Below are positions 32,351 through 45,600 of a stretch of DNA of 64,000 bases, one piece after another. How positions within the stretch are numbered: the first letter of the stretch is position 1; the number at the start of each line of letters is the position of its first letter. The notes under the pieces are model-generated. The model made no database searches, was not told where the DNA came from, and was given only the letters and a program-made list of their open reading frames with translations. Position numbers and translations under genes: made by a program. The stretch comes from Ascidia mentula (Eukaryota > Chordata > Ascidiacea > Phlebobranchia > Ascidiidae): contig OX387201.1 in the NCBI GenBank assembly GCA_947561715.1, positions 8,368,001 through 8,432,000 on the forward strand, written 5' to 3'.

Positions 32351-34855
32351 TCATGATGAACTCAAGTCTATGTTAAACTTCTTTGCCAGTGAGCTGATCT
32401 GATCTGCAGGACCCTCGGACATCAACGATTGGAATATTTCAGTGAGAGCTACAACATAAAAAACCAAAAGTTAACAGTTGGATCTCATTTACCGCAAGAG
32501 CGCGTCCACCTTGTTGATCAGATTTCGACAAGAACATAACCGCCATTTCAAATCGTTTGATTTTGGTAAAACTCTGCAGAAATTCCGTGATAAAACCTTC
32601 ATTACTGAAAAAAATTGAAAATTAGCACAAAGGTTAAAACCTATGGAAGAACTCATTTCACTACCCAGCAATGTTTTCAACCAAAGCACCAAGAATAGCA
32701 GAAAATATGTTGGTTTCCAACTGTTCCTTAATAAGCTTTGGAAATATTTTTGGTGTGATCTGCATTATGTATTTCATCAATATTGATTTGTTGTTCTTGG
32801 TCTTCCGAACATCAGCTTGAAACTGGTAAAAAGTGTTTGGAACTGGTGGTACAGTCAATTCTTCTGAGTTAACAGTTTTGCTAATTTCACTGTTTGTTGA
32901 CGTTGATGTGTTGTTTTCTGCTTTTGAATCTGGGATCTGCTTGACAACTTTTCCATCAGTAGTTTTGGTTGAAACATTTGCTGAAGTTGACATCATAGAT
33001 TCTGTGTTGATTCTGCTTTCAATTTCAACACCTACTTCTTCCACATGTATACGTCTCAGTGGTTTCTGCAAACATAAAGCACAGCACAGTAACTGTGTGT
33101 TGTTTGCTTTTAATCAAAACCAAAAAGTGCAAATTCATTCATTTAGTATATTCTTTGCCCCACTAATGGAAAAAACTTCAAAAGCAAAAAGTGAATTGAA
33201 AAAATTGAGAATCAACCATATGCACAGTTGCCTTTATAAAATATTTGTGTTGTCATGGTTAACCAACCTTGGATCTCTTGTTTGGAGGTTTTATAATGGG
33301 AAGCACAACTGATCCCCGCTCAAAATTGGAAAAAGTTTTTGCTGCTGGCTTGACTTTTGGTTGATTTCCCTTTTAATTAAAAACAAAATTGCTAATTACA
33401 GTAAATTTAAAGCCCTCAAAGTTTAAAATTTACCTGATTTTCAATCTTTTCCAATTCACTTTTGGCTTGTTTGTTGTCTGGTTCTAGTTTTAGAACATCC
33501 TTGAAATCTTATAAAAAAATATATGCATAAATAGTTTAAAATATAATATTGTTTGATCAAGGTATTAGACATGTGCTCCGCATATATGTCTACTCCCCAT
33601 TGTAAAAGCTAATATTGGTGTTCTCAGGCATAATGAGACACATCATTCTGAGCCACGATCAGATTTGATCGATTGTATGAATACAAATTAGTGACAACTG
33701 ATCCCAGAATCAAATGATCTAATGCTTGATCGAAGTTTTTAAATTCCAACCAGTTTACACATATTTTTTTGTGTCGAAAATAAAAATGCAGTCACCTCTT
33801 ATTGCTCCTTCAACTTTAGTCATGGCCTTTCTTGCTGATCCGCGTCGCAAATATGCTTTGGTGTAAGCTGGATCAAGTGACAGTGCTAAGGTGCAGTCTG
33901 CTTCAGTCTCAACATACCTAGGCAATTAGAGTTAGTAAACCAGGCACCACATACAAAAAAGCTTTCATACACCCACCTTTCAAGTTTAAAAAAAGCCAGG
34001 GCCCTGTTTGCAGGCAGAACAGGATTCGATGAATCAAACTGCATTCCTTTAGTGTAACACTCAACTGCTTCATCATAACGGCCATGTTTGAGGTGGTCAT
34101 TACCCTAAAAACATGACATATTTAGCCAGGAGGGTTTGAATATTCACCCAGAAACAAAACTTGGTGTATTCCATGTTTCTTATTATGTCATAAAAGTTGT
34201 TGGTAATTGTGAAGGTTTGTGTTCAAGTACATACATATTAATTACTGTGAATGCAGCTAATGATTTCTATGTTGAGATAGAAATCAATTGTTTCAGCCAA
34301 TATTGTCGGAGTTTGTTAGCCTAAAAGAAAACACATACTTTATCTTTTTCTTCAACTGATAGCTGTTTAAGGTCTTGCTCCTTTTGAATCTCAGTCTCTT
34401 TTTTCTCATTTTCCTCTTCCACATCCATATCTTCCAACATTTTATCCTTGTTAAAAGCACAAACAACATAATTAAGAATTTTTATTCATTTGTTTTATTC
34501 AAAATTAATAGATTTTTCTTACCACATCTAACTTATCCCATGATCGATAGTCATAGGATTTAAGCTTTTTGGGTTTACTCAACTGCTTCACTTCAGTAGT
34601 TTTTTTCTTTGCAGAAGTTACACTTCTTGGTGGAGGTATGACTTTTATCTGTAAAACACAGTATATCACAGAACTTGCATATCACACAAGATGTGAAAAT
34701 CCAACCTCTGTTTTTGGTTTCATTTGTGCAAATGTTTTATCTTTTTTCTTAATGTCATCCTCCCACGAATCAAGGTCATTGAGGTAATCTTGTAACTCAG
34801 TTGCATTTTCACGAATTTGCCTCTGCAGCTTTAACATTGAATCCGGTGAAGCCAT
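32351..34855 (-). CDS. RPAP3: RNA polymerase II-associated protein 3 homologue, 10 exons, 467 aa
   Basis: TPR co-chaperone of the R2TP/HSP90 system that helps assemble RNA polymerases and other large complexes. Exons: 34706-34855, 34523-34648, 34339-34446, 33977-34104, 33796-33917, 33434-33507, 33268-33369, 32665-33065, 32510-32604, 32351-32448; phases agree. The N-terminus has the RPAP3-type ENATELQDYLNDLDSWEDDI block and SYDYRSWDKLD. A single TPR cluster (about 125-236) includes GNDHLKHGRYDEAVECYTKG, NRALAFFKLERY and KAYLRRGSARKAM, the residues typical of HSP90-clamp TPRs. The C-terminal RPAP3_C domain (about 343-440) contains ETNIFSAILGALVENIAG and KIKRFEMAVMFLS. Vertebrate RPAP3 (665 aa) has two TPR clusters, so this protein is shorter. 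SPAG1 also has RPAP3_C, but the N-terminus favours RPAP3. Confidence 0.88.
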
Positions 34856-35549
34856 TTTCAGATTGCAAGTTCGCGCAAGTAAATGGTATTATATTATTAA
34901 ACAACAATCGAAAAAGTTTTCTGCAATTGGTTGGTAAATATCCTTTAGTTGAACAAAAATCCTTCCATTTGCCTGCGACTTCAAACATTAAAATACAAAA
35001 AAAAACGAAATTGAATGAATGTTATTGTTGTTGGTTACGCATGACATGCAACCATGGAAATCGTACGTTTTTCGGAGATTAGGCCACATCCATTAAATAA
35101 TTTCAACGATTCTACACGGACAGAAGCAGAAAAACGTGAAATAATTAGTTTTTCAGGAACTGCTGTATCTACCAATGAAAGTAAAACACAAAACGTTTAA
35201 AATTTTAAAATATAACCTCAAATTCGATCATCCGTTGTTTCTCCGCATGAGCAACTTCAATATAAATACCGCAAAGCGAAAATAGAGAGAGTCGCTGAAA
35301 ATACGAAAAGGTTCTCTGTGCAGTTTTTTAAATGGTGTTTACTGGTAACAACGTAAACACATGTGCAAGGTATTGATCTTTGGACGCCACCTACTACTAG
35401 TAATGTGTAAGTAGATGTAAGTAACGCGTACAACTAACAATAACAAGGTGATTTTTTCTGTCTTTTTTGTTTGTCTTGTCGCACTTATCAATGTAGTTAC
35501 CTTGTAGCCAAAACCTTAGTATTTTGGAGACCTTATGTCCTGCTAAACT
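34856..35549. promoter_or_regulatory. Divergent promoter interval between RPAP3 and RCAN
   Basis: 694 bp separate the two start codons. AT-rich, with a few CpGs near 35050-35130 and 35220-35300. No specific element was identified. Confidence 0.4.
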
Positions 35550-36173
35550 ATGAAAACTGACACATCTGACCTCCCTGTTGAAAGAATGGATGTATCTGAG
35601 GCCGTTAACGGTCAAAATCAGGCCACTGACTGTGAAGAACTGCCTACAATTCTGTATGCCTGCAATGTGCATGAAAGTGTGTACTCTTCTGAAACTCAGC
35701 GTTTAAACTTTGAGGATCTTTTCAGAAGAATTGGTCCAGTGCAATTTGTATATTTACCTAGCTTTCGAAGAGTTCGCATCTCCTATGAAACAGCAGAGCA
35801 AGCAACCTCTGCCAGAATATCGCTTGATCGAATTTGTTACTGTGGGCAAGTAATTGGACTATATTTTGGGCATGTAGCATCGCCCAGCAACGCCCCTTCC
35901 CTTTTGCCTCCGGTAGAAGAAAAAACATTTCTTATTTCCCCGCCTGCTTCTCCCCCAGTTGGTTGGGAGCAACAACAAGAAAGTGAACCTGTGTTTAACT
36001 TTGATTTGATATCAGCCCTTGTTGAGCTGACACCAGGACAAAGTCACGAACTTCACAAAGCCACCCACTCAACGCCAAGTGTTGTGGTCCATGTGTGTGA
36101 TGACCAAAGGGATGCACAAGGCAATAAAGTAATACAGAACAAAATTCAACAGACAAGACGACCAGGTTCCTAA
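35550..36173 (+). CDS. RCAN: Regulator of calcineurin (calcipressin), single coding exon, 207 aa
   Basis: Binds calcineurin and modulates its phosphatase activity and NFAT signalling. An acidic N-terminus leads into an RRM-like domain (about 30-115) with ETQRLNFEDLFRRIGPVQFV and FRRVRISYE. The signature FLISPPASPPVGW (LxxSPPxSPP motif) lies at about residues 131-143. The C-terminal ELHKATHSTPSVVVHVCDD contains the PxIxIT-like docking sequence PSVVVH. Length matches vertebrate RCAN1 (197 aa). Vertebrate genes have several coding exons; here the whole frame is uninterrupted. IFT139 follows 504 bp downstream on the same strand. Confidence 0.95.
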   Translation: MKTDTSDLPVERMDVSEAVNGQNQATDCEELPTILYACNVHESVYSSETQRLNFEDLFRRIGPVQFVYLPSFRRVRISYETAEQATSARISLDRICYCGQVIGLYFGHVASPSNAPSLLPPVEEKTFLISPPASPPVGWEQQQESEPVFNFDLISALVELTPGQSHELHKATHSTPSVVVHVCDDQRDAQGNKVIQNKIQQTRRPGS

Positions 36174-36677
36174 TGATGAAACACTCTGTTGTCGAAAGCA
36201 AAAACAAACTTTTGTTGGTTGATTTACTGTGCAATTCAATGTACAATATTTGTACAATGTGCAGGTTTTAATGATAGTTTTGCTTCTTACTTTATCTGTA
36301 CACAACAACAAAATATACCACACATCTTCTTATCTAGCTTTATCCTTGGTGAAATCTTCAACTTTGTACTCCAATGTGTGCCAACTGCCAGTGGTGAAAA
36401 CCAATTTAAAATGATAAAAGTATTGTTTTATTATTCACAGTCACAGTTACATATTTGCATTGTAAAGAAAAGTATGTTTGTTTTTCAATTCTTTGTCAAT
36501 TGTAATAATGTGCGCGTTTTTTGTGGTTTTTGCCTTTTGTAAATTCATTTCCATTCAGGTTTAAATTATTTTTTTTGGTTTTACTGCAATTTCTCTTGAC
36601 ATTTGAAGTGTGAGTTTTGTGTTCAGTTGTAGGCAACTTCTTTGTTTATTTTTAAAATTCCGAACAGGGATTAAAAC
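36174..36677 (+). other. RCAN 3' UTR / IFT139 5' region
   Basis: Non-coding, AT-rich, 504 bp. An acceptor-like CCGAACAG (AG at 36666-36667) lies 10 bases before the IFT139 start and could be a cis 5' UTR acceptor or a spliced-leader site. Confidence 0.4.
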
Positions 36678-39600
36678 ATGGCTTCTGATGATTTGGAAAC
36701 CCTTGCAACTTTAAACTACTACATGTTGGAAGGTTATCATCGTCATGTGCAAATGATCACCATTGATGCTACCAGAAAATTTGGCCCAGATCCAGTTCTG
36801 GCATTTTATAAGAGCATTGGAATGCTTGCTGAAGGTAAAGTGAGCAACTGCAATGTGAAATGAACTGTTTTAATTTGAACATTTCACGTTAAAGGACAAG
36901 TGCAGGAATGCATTAGAGACTTGGAAGTAATTAAGGACAAACAGAATGTGACATTAGGGGTGTACATTGCCCTTTCCAATGCTTTAAGCAAATCAAGAAA
37001 CCCAGGTACATATAAGTTTTAATTGATAGTAAGCATTGAAGCAATGTATTGGTTGGTGTAAAATTAATCACAGTTGCACAGCAAAACTTTTTAAATTATA
37101 AAATTTGTTCAGATCAAATGGCAATTTCCAATGTGGATAGTAAGATCAAAGAAATTCGAAGAAATGCCACTGATATGGAGTTGTACTTTGGTTTTGTTGC
37201 ATCCTGGTTTGTAGGTGGCTCCAAAAGTCCCAAAGAATTTGCAGACAGAATGATCAAACAGTTTCCAGATGACAAAAAGGTGCAGCAAATAAAATAACCA
37301 CAAAATTAAATATAAATATTTAGAGTATAAATGTGTTGTATTTAGTCAATTTCACTTCCTATTACTTTTCCTTTGGCCTGTTGTTGTTATTCTCCCATCT
37401 TTAACCCAAACTCAGTAACTACTGCTGTTGTAGTTTGTCACAATCAGTTAACAGCCCACTCTTAATGTGTCATTTTCAAAAGGGTTACATACTAAAAGCT
37501 TGGACTGACTTTGTGTTTGAGAGGGAAGTGGCCTCGAAAAAAGCAATTAAGCTTTTTGAACATGGCTTAACTGGAAACAATGACCCCTTTGGGTTCATTG
37601 GAAAAGCAAGGTATATATCATTAATGATTGTACAAAGTTTCGGTTTATAATAAAATACAAACATTAAAACATGTACATCTAAAAAAATGTGTTGACCAGT
37701 TGACTAGACATAAGGAGTCATTTGGATATATTGTAATTGAAAACCAGGTTTCTTGTGAAATATCGCAAGCTGAAGCAAGCCTTGGAAACGATCAATCAAG
37801 CTGTGATATCGTTCCCAAATTTTATTCCGGCTTTAATTGAGCGAGCAAAAATATACTTGTCTTTGCAAGACTGGGATCAAATGATGGACTCCATCCGCAA
37901 GTACATATCAATGAATAATCCTTTTTACATGTTCTTTAAGTGCTACCTTATGTATAGCATAGAGGTAAATTGAATTTGTTTTTCAAGAGTTTTATCATTA
38001 AATCATCATCACCCTGAAGCACTCAGGATGCAAATTTTGCATTCCATCGGCCAAGAAGGCAAATATGCGGAATCTGTGAATAGACTTGGTGAGCTTATAC
38101 AGGTCAGGTTTCTGCCATATGCTGTAGTTATTTAAAACACATACATCATTACGTAGTATTATGTGACAGGTTATCGACCGCTTTGAGCCGCAAAACCAAA
38201 AGTTGTATGTATCATCTGGACAACTGTTTTCAAGAATTGTAAGTTTTCATGTCTATAACTCTACTGCATGTGTGGTAACTTTGGGCAGGCATCTTAGTGT
38301 AATTTATGGCTACAAAATTTTTTATAGTGTGGAAGAAATCTTGCCATACTGAACCAAACCTACACATTGGTAGAGAGAGGAGTTACGCTCTGCCCACAGA
38401 ACCCTGACTACCTCAATGAACTTGCATTCCAGGTCTTTTTGAAGGTAATTTGATAAACCCTGTTATAACTTACACTTTTTTTGCGCAGCATAACACATAA
38501 CTGGTGTAAACTTGTTGTAAAGGGAAAATATGAGCAAGCCATTAAGTGCTACAATGACACTATTGCCCTTGATGAGACTAACGTACGTGCCCTACAAGGC
38601 ATTGTGCAATGTCGTTTACGCATCATGGAGAGAGATCAAAATGCTGATGTTGAGACCCTTAAAGATGTCTCAGACCATCTGGAATTCCTTCTGAATATCA
38701 CATCTACAGAACACCATGAAGCCGTATGCTATTCATAATACCCATATGGTTGTCTGAGTTCCTGACAATATTGTTTATCTTCTAGCAATTGACATATCTG
38801 GAGTCCTTGGCTGATTACGTCAGAGGCAAGCCCCAGGAGATGGTTTGTGGCAAACTGCAACAAGCCCTGCAGAAACATGTGAAGAAACTAGGGCACATCG
38901 TCCTTGGTATTGAGTACTTCATGACTATGGACCCATCTTTTCTGATGGATATGGTTGACATTTTATTCAAATTGTCTCCATCGCAGGTTGGTGAGATTAA
39001 GATTGCTCTTATGTCACATAGTATTTTGTTTACAAGTTTCTTTACAAGAGTTAACTATTCTAAACAGGAAAGACAAAACTATTATGCTGTGTTCTAAAGG
39101 TCTACTAAGGATTATTAACAGCACCAAAATTTTCTTCAAACATTGTCCAATGACTTGTTCTTACTTTATCTTGTAAACAACCTTTTGATGTTGCATTGCA
39201 GCCTGTATTCAGTGGCCAAGCCATCCCACCCTCCCTGATATCTTGCAGGCAGATTCTGGATACCATTGTGAAAGTCGTGCCTGGAATGTTAGAAGCCTTG
39301 TATTACAATGCCAAAGTCAAATACCTTTCAGGTAACATCAAATCTATACAAATTCCCTAAAAAGAAATCGCAACTTTTCGTATAATTGTTGTCATATTTT
39401 CCAAACATGCGGAATATTTGAGTCAATGACTTCCTGTAGTCCAGTTAAATGCAGTCGTTGTGATCTCTTTTGGCCGCTTTTTTGGCAGGGGACGCGGAAA
39501 GCGCAGCGGCGACTCTGCAACATTGTCTGAGTCAGGACGCAAGTTACGCGGATGCTCATTTGCTTTTGGCACAGATCCATCAACATCGCGGAAACCATGC

Positions 39601-42600
39601 TGCTACAACTCAATACTTGGACACGGCCCTGAGTTATAATTTTGAAGTAATTAGATTTTTGAAGTTTGAAATCAGAAATATTGAAAATACCTAAAACAAA
39701 CAACAACACCTATAAAATTTAAAAGTTTTCGTTAATGCTTCTAATTCTATTACAGTCTTGTAAAATGTGCTTAAACGTGGGACTGAACGTACATTAAAAA
39801 GCATTTTTATGACCCATTAGGTCTTATTTATTAAACGCATGTTAATAGGACACTCAGCTAAACAGCAAAAATTCAATAGTGCACCTTTCAGTAAATCGGC
39901 AAAACATGAAACCAGATACCCGCCAATGTGTTATCGATGCCGTTATTGATTGGATATGTTCAGACATAATAAACACATTCCCTGCTCCTTTTGTAATTCA
40001 AATAAAATTAAATATTTCTTTTAGATCAGAGATCATCCCCTTTATCATCTGATCAAAGCTCGAGCTCTTCGACAAACAGGGGATATTAAGGAATCAATTC
40101 AAACGTTGAAGATGGCATTATCACTGCCCGGCGTGAAGCGTCCCACCTCGAGTTTGCACAAGCAAGGTACAAAATGTTACAGACGGTTGCAGTTTGATTA
40201 TCTACAGTCCGCGGTACTGTGTAGTGTGCAATAAACGTAATTTAAATTAAAGAAAAAAATATTTTTTCTGGTAAAATTCTTTCATCATTACAAATTGGAT
40301 TTAGTCTTGTAGATTGTTGACAAATAAATGTCGCATATATCAGCCAATTAAATTTGGTGCCCACATTATTGCCTAAGGGTATATTGACTGGTAATCCCCA
40401 AGGTTTGTTAACTAGGCAAGAAGGGACCGACGGTAAGCGGCAGCGACAGATTGTCCATATTCCTCGAACTCGTGGAATCACACACATCCAACGAGGAACA
40501 CGTCAGTACAGAAAACAGTGCATGCAATAAGAAACAAACTAGGTTAAAACGCTAAATCTTTACTGTTTCAGCATGAAGCGGCCAAAGTGATGCAGGACGC
40601 GATAAACGCTTTTCAAGGCACCGCGGAAGAGGTATTTCAATTTACCACCGTTTTTGTTCGTCTACGTGCAATGCACCACAAAACTCTTGTTTCTGCAGAT
40701 CCGAGTGCGCGTCGCCAACGCAGATTTGTCTGTCAGCAGGGGTGACATTGAGCAGGCGCTGGCCATGCTGAGAGCCATAACTCCGGATCAACCGTATTAC
40801 GTACAAGTGGGTTTGTAGCTCGACACGAATGGTGCACTGGGCTGTGCCACTTGTCATGTATCCGTCCAGCTCATGGCTGTGTTTGCCACATGTCACTAAT
40901 GGAACTCTTATAGCCTCGGATAGATTCCGTTTGCAGTAATGGCTCTATATTTACAATGTCGTCACTTGCATTTTAGGCCAAGGAGAAGATGGCATACATA
41001 TATTTACAACACAGGCGCGACAAAAAACTCTACACGAGCTGCTACCGGTTTGTAATTTGACACCTTGACACAAGACGTTTATGCAAAAAGTGTTATTTAT
41101 ACAACCTCTGTGTTATATTTAGGGATTTAATGGAAAAACTTCCAAGTCCTCACACTTGCTTGCTGTTGGGCGATGCCTACATGAAAATACAGGAGGTAAT
41201 TTATCGTGTTGTGTAAAAACTTAGCTCTTGCGAGACTGCAAGAAACCAAAGCGTCGAAATTGTAAAATGATCGGCGAAAATACTGCTTTTCAAAGTTGCG
41301 GTGGAAAAATTACTCATACTTATTCGCGGATGAAACGATTTTACCAGACTCTCTGTAAGCTTGGTGTCCAACAAATTGAGTTATCAGGGTCTTCGTTTAA
41401 TTTGCATATTTTGCTCTCAGGAATTATCAGTATATTTTAGTTAATAGAATCCATACTTCCTACTTGTGCGGATTTTTACATGTTCGCGTGTACGTTTACC
41501 AATAAACTGTTTCGTGTTTAGCCGGAAAAGGCGATAGAGGTATACGAGCAGGCCTTCAAGAAAAACCAGGACGGTGCATTGGCAAGCAAGATCGGCCAGG
41601 CCCTGATCAAGACTCACGACTATAAAAAGGTGCGTGAATATATTTCGTGGTTTTGGGCTGGAGGTGTCTTCTGTACCACAACTCCTATACTTGACTTTTA
41701 GGCGATCGCGTACTACGAGGCTTCAATCACCAACGGCCAAGGAAATGCTCTACGACTCGAGCTTGCGGACTTCTTGCTCAAAATAAAGAACTACAACAAG
41801 GCGAAACGTGTTCTGCAGCAGGTTAAATACAGGCATATTTTTATTTAGCGCCAAAATACTGTGTCGTTTATGAACGAAAAGGAAAACAAGCGCAACCTTT
41901 GGGTGTAAAGTCGTTTCTCCCATAATATGATCATGGTTTCGAACGTAAAAAAAACCTCAACATCGTGGACAATACAAATTAAATGCAGGCTGTTGAGTCG
42001 GAGGATGTCGGGAGTGAACTGGAGCAAATGATGAACGAAACGCGAAGACTTTTGCTTCTCGCGACGCTCAACAAACATACGGGCGAACAGGAGGATGAAC
42101 TTCTCGCGCTGACCAAAGCCAGGGAAACACAAGTAATGCGTCTGTTGCTTAAGGCTTACATGACGTGGGAAATGACAAAATACTTTATATCTTATATATA
42201 TTCACTGACATGGTAAAATGGGTTTGGAAGTTTTTTAATAGCTTTAAAAGCCGACAAACTTGACGATACTTTTGTATTTTAACGACAATGCTTACGTACA
42301 TCACCAGCTTAATTTTATAAGACTTTCCAACATACCGTAAACGTTAGCAGTAAAACCCACGCCCCTTTTTGATCGTTCCAAAATCGGTTTCGCCAAAATC
42401 AAATTACCAACCAGCGAATAAATTATTCAACCCGTCTTGACAGGCCAAAGTGCTCAAACGTGTCCAGCTGGAGCAGCCAGATGTCGCCAGAGAGCAGAAG
42501 CGCCTTGCGTCGGACATCTGCTGCAAGCTGGCAAACCATGCGCGCTCGCATGAAAATGACATACAGCAGGCCATCAAGTACCACAAGGAGGCGCTCATTT

Positions 42601-45600
42601 ACTTCGAGGAAGACACAAATGTAAGTTAAAATGTTAGTTGTTGTTTCGGTTGTGGATGATTTTCCATAAAGCAATCCCGACGCTTTACATAACGACAGGT
42701 TTAGCCAGAAACTTTGGTTATGTTATAGCACAGAAAAACTTGGCCATTGTTCGTGTAGTATTGTTGTACCAAATTAGAGTATACAGAGAATTGGCTAATC
42801 CAAATAGCTTGTGAAGTGTACCATGCATTGCCTGTTATACAGATTGCACAAAACATTTCGAGTTGCTCATCTTTGCCTTTTAACCCAAGCCAATTTACTC
42901 CGTAGACGTATTTGTCAGCGTATGTCTGTATATTGTACAGTGTATTGTTAAAAACAATTGCCACAAACAATGCATAAAGGCAGGATTTGTGGGACGCCTC
43001 ATTTCCTTTACTTGAATTTGCCATGTGCACTAACATCAATTCGTCAGCATTCACATTGAGGATACAATTGGTTTGGAACAATATCATCGTATTGAGTGCT
43101 GTTTCCAAATTGTTGCTCCATCTGACAAGATCAAATTTTCTACCAAACGCCTATAGAACATAATTACTGCATCTCAATATGCAAATCAACCTGCCGAAAG
43201 GCTTTGGAGAAGTGTTTCGGTTTTGGAGAAGTGTTTCGGTCAGATAATGTGTTAATGGTTTTAAAAAACACTCGCCATGTTATTGGGCATGCTGTGCGAA
43301 AACACATGATGCTGCGTTTCAATTATACGCAGTAAAACAATGTTGTCCAGTGAAACACAACCCTTTAATCGTGCACAAGCATAAAATACATCACAAGACT
43401 CGTCCACGCCCTTCCTTGTATGGTTACAGCACGACCGAATACATGTTTCTGCCGCAGGTGATGCTGGAGTTGGCGAAGCTATATCTGCAGACTGGAGACC
43501 TCGACGCGTGCCAGCAATACTGCATGCAAGCTCTGCGCCTATCCGCCGACGGCAACGACCAGGCTAGCATGGTGGGTGGCGCAAATGCGTTTTCTTGTTT
43601 AATGTCGGATGCCATGTGCTGTGGAATCAAGTTTGCATTTTGCGCCTTATTTCACAACGAAGTCACACAATCACCGATTTTTTCGTTTTCGGACGTGGCT
43701 ATTATGTACGGCCAATTTTCTGACCAAGAGCCCTTGCAAACGGGACATACTTGTGTTGTCGCTATGGAGTGAACACCCACATGTTTTTTCAGATGATGGC
43801 GGACGTGATGTTCAGCAAGAAAGAGTATGAAGACGCGATTTATCATTATCAGAAACTTCTAGAAGTTCGGCCAGATCATTACGAGGTAACCATGTTTTTC
43901 GTAAGCCGAACTTGTCGGCGAGCCAGTGACACCGCAACATTCTGATACCGTGACCGCAAAAAACGAACTTCTGCGGTCGGCACGTGTTTAAAATTACGTT
44001 CTGTATCGCCTGTTGTTTCATACCTTCACGAACTAGGCCAAACATAGTGTCTGTGCGAGGGGAATTTGCGTGTCTGGAAATATCGAGTCGTGACAACGCT
44101 CACACGCAACCGGCTTCCAGAATCTCTTCGTCTCAATATTGTCCTATACGACAGACGACCTATCAGTTTTGTGAATGGACTCTAGGCCGTGACGTAATGT
44201 GAAAATTGTGTCGACATGGGGTTGGTCATAACACGCCATGTTGGTCCCTAACAGATCATCGCGTGTGCCCGCGCGCCTAGTATTTCCTGTCGCCTTTCCA
44301 AGAAACAGCTGCGCCAGACGGTGGGATTTGGCATTGGATGGGAACGCGCGCTTGCCCAAAACCGCCCAATTGGCATGGCAACCAAGCTCCCTTCCGCGAA
44401 AGCGCGCCCTGTGTACTTGGCTTCCGACTACTTCTGGTGCAGTCAACTCTCTACAAACGAGGCGTGTTCGCGTCGGAGTGATGTGATTGGTTGTTTTCTG
44501 TAGGCGTTGGCTCGCTTGATCGGACTCCTGCGCCGAAGCGGCCAGCTGAAAGATGTTCCGCAATTCCTTGACTCCGCCGAACAAAAGGTGGGAGAGGGGA
44601 GAGCCGCAATGGACGCCGGATTCCAATACTGCAAAGGTCTTTACAATTGGTAAGTGTGGTAGGCATCTAAAGACCTGTTTTGCGTCTTTTTTTCGTTAAA
44701 TGTAGTCGGCATGTGACTGCCATCGAAGCGATTAAGTAGTACAAATGTATGTAGTATGCACGATATAACACAGGCTTTAGAACTGATACAATCAACTGCA
44801 CCCTTCCGCTCAACCGGCACAGACCCTAAAGCCAAAGGTCTTAAACATATGTTTCTGTGACGAGGCGCCATTTCCTGGACGATCAGCCATTTCGTTCGGA
44901 CGTAGTGTTCTATGTGCCAGCAACATGGCAACCGTTTTACTTGGCTCGGGTTATCCTATTATGGTTTATCATATAGCGGCGTCGTCGTCGCTGGAATTTT
45001 GCCAGCATGTGGGGTTACATGCATGGGGTTGTGCAGCACTTTCTCATTTCCAACTGTCCGTTGTCAGTATTTTGCGTTTCCTATTGCCGTTTCGGCATTT
45101 CACTGACATTTTTTGTACTGTTTTTTTTTTGTAAAATTTTTTATTTGTCTTTCTACTTATGAAACGCAATTTCTTTAGGCACATTTCTGCTTCAAAATTA
45201 AAAAAAACATGTTTATTTGTCGCATAAACCATGGATAGGAAACGTAACACCTTGATCTACCAACTCATCGATTAATTAAACAGCTCTCTGACCTTTAGCA
45301 CCTCGTTGGCATGTTGCGCTCATCGTTTATCGTGTGATAACTGAACCTTTTAAATAAAATCATGTTTGTTGAAACGTCGTGCAGTTGAAAGTAAGTAAGA
45401 ATTTGTAAACTTGTTTTTCTATCAATAAAGGTATTGCGGTAAAGCGCCAGAAGCCTTGCAACTTTTTAATCGGGCGCGGTGTGACGCTGATTGGTCGGAA
45501 AAGGCGCTGGAACTTATGATTCGCATCTGTCTAAATCCGGACCAACAGACACTCGGTGGCGAGGTTTTCGAAAGTCTCAACGAAAGGTAGGTGACTTGTA

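Noticed and set aside
44144..44626. 160-codon minus-strand frame in IFT139 intron 24/exon 25
   Set aside because: Overlaps a confirmed plus-strand exon and CpG-rich intron; no domain.
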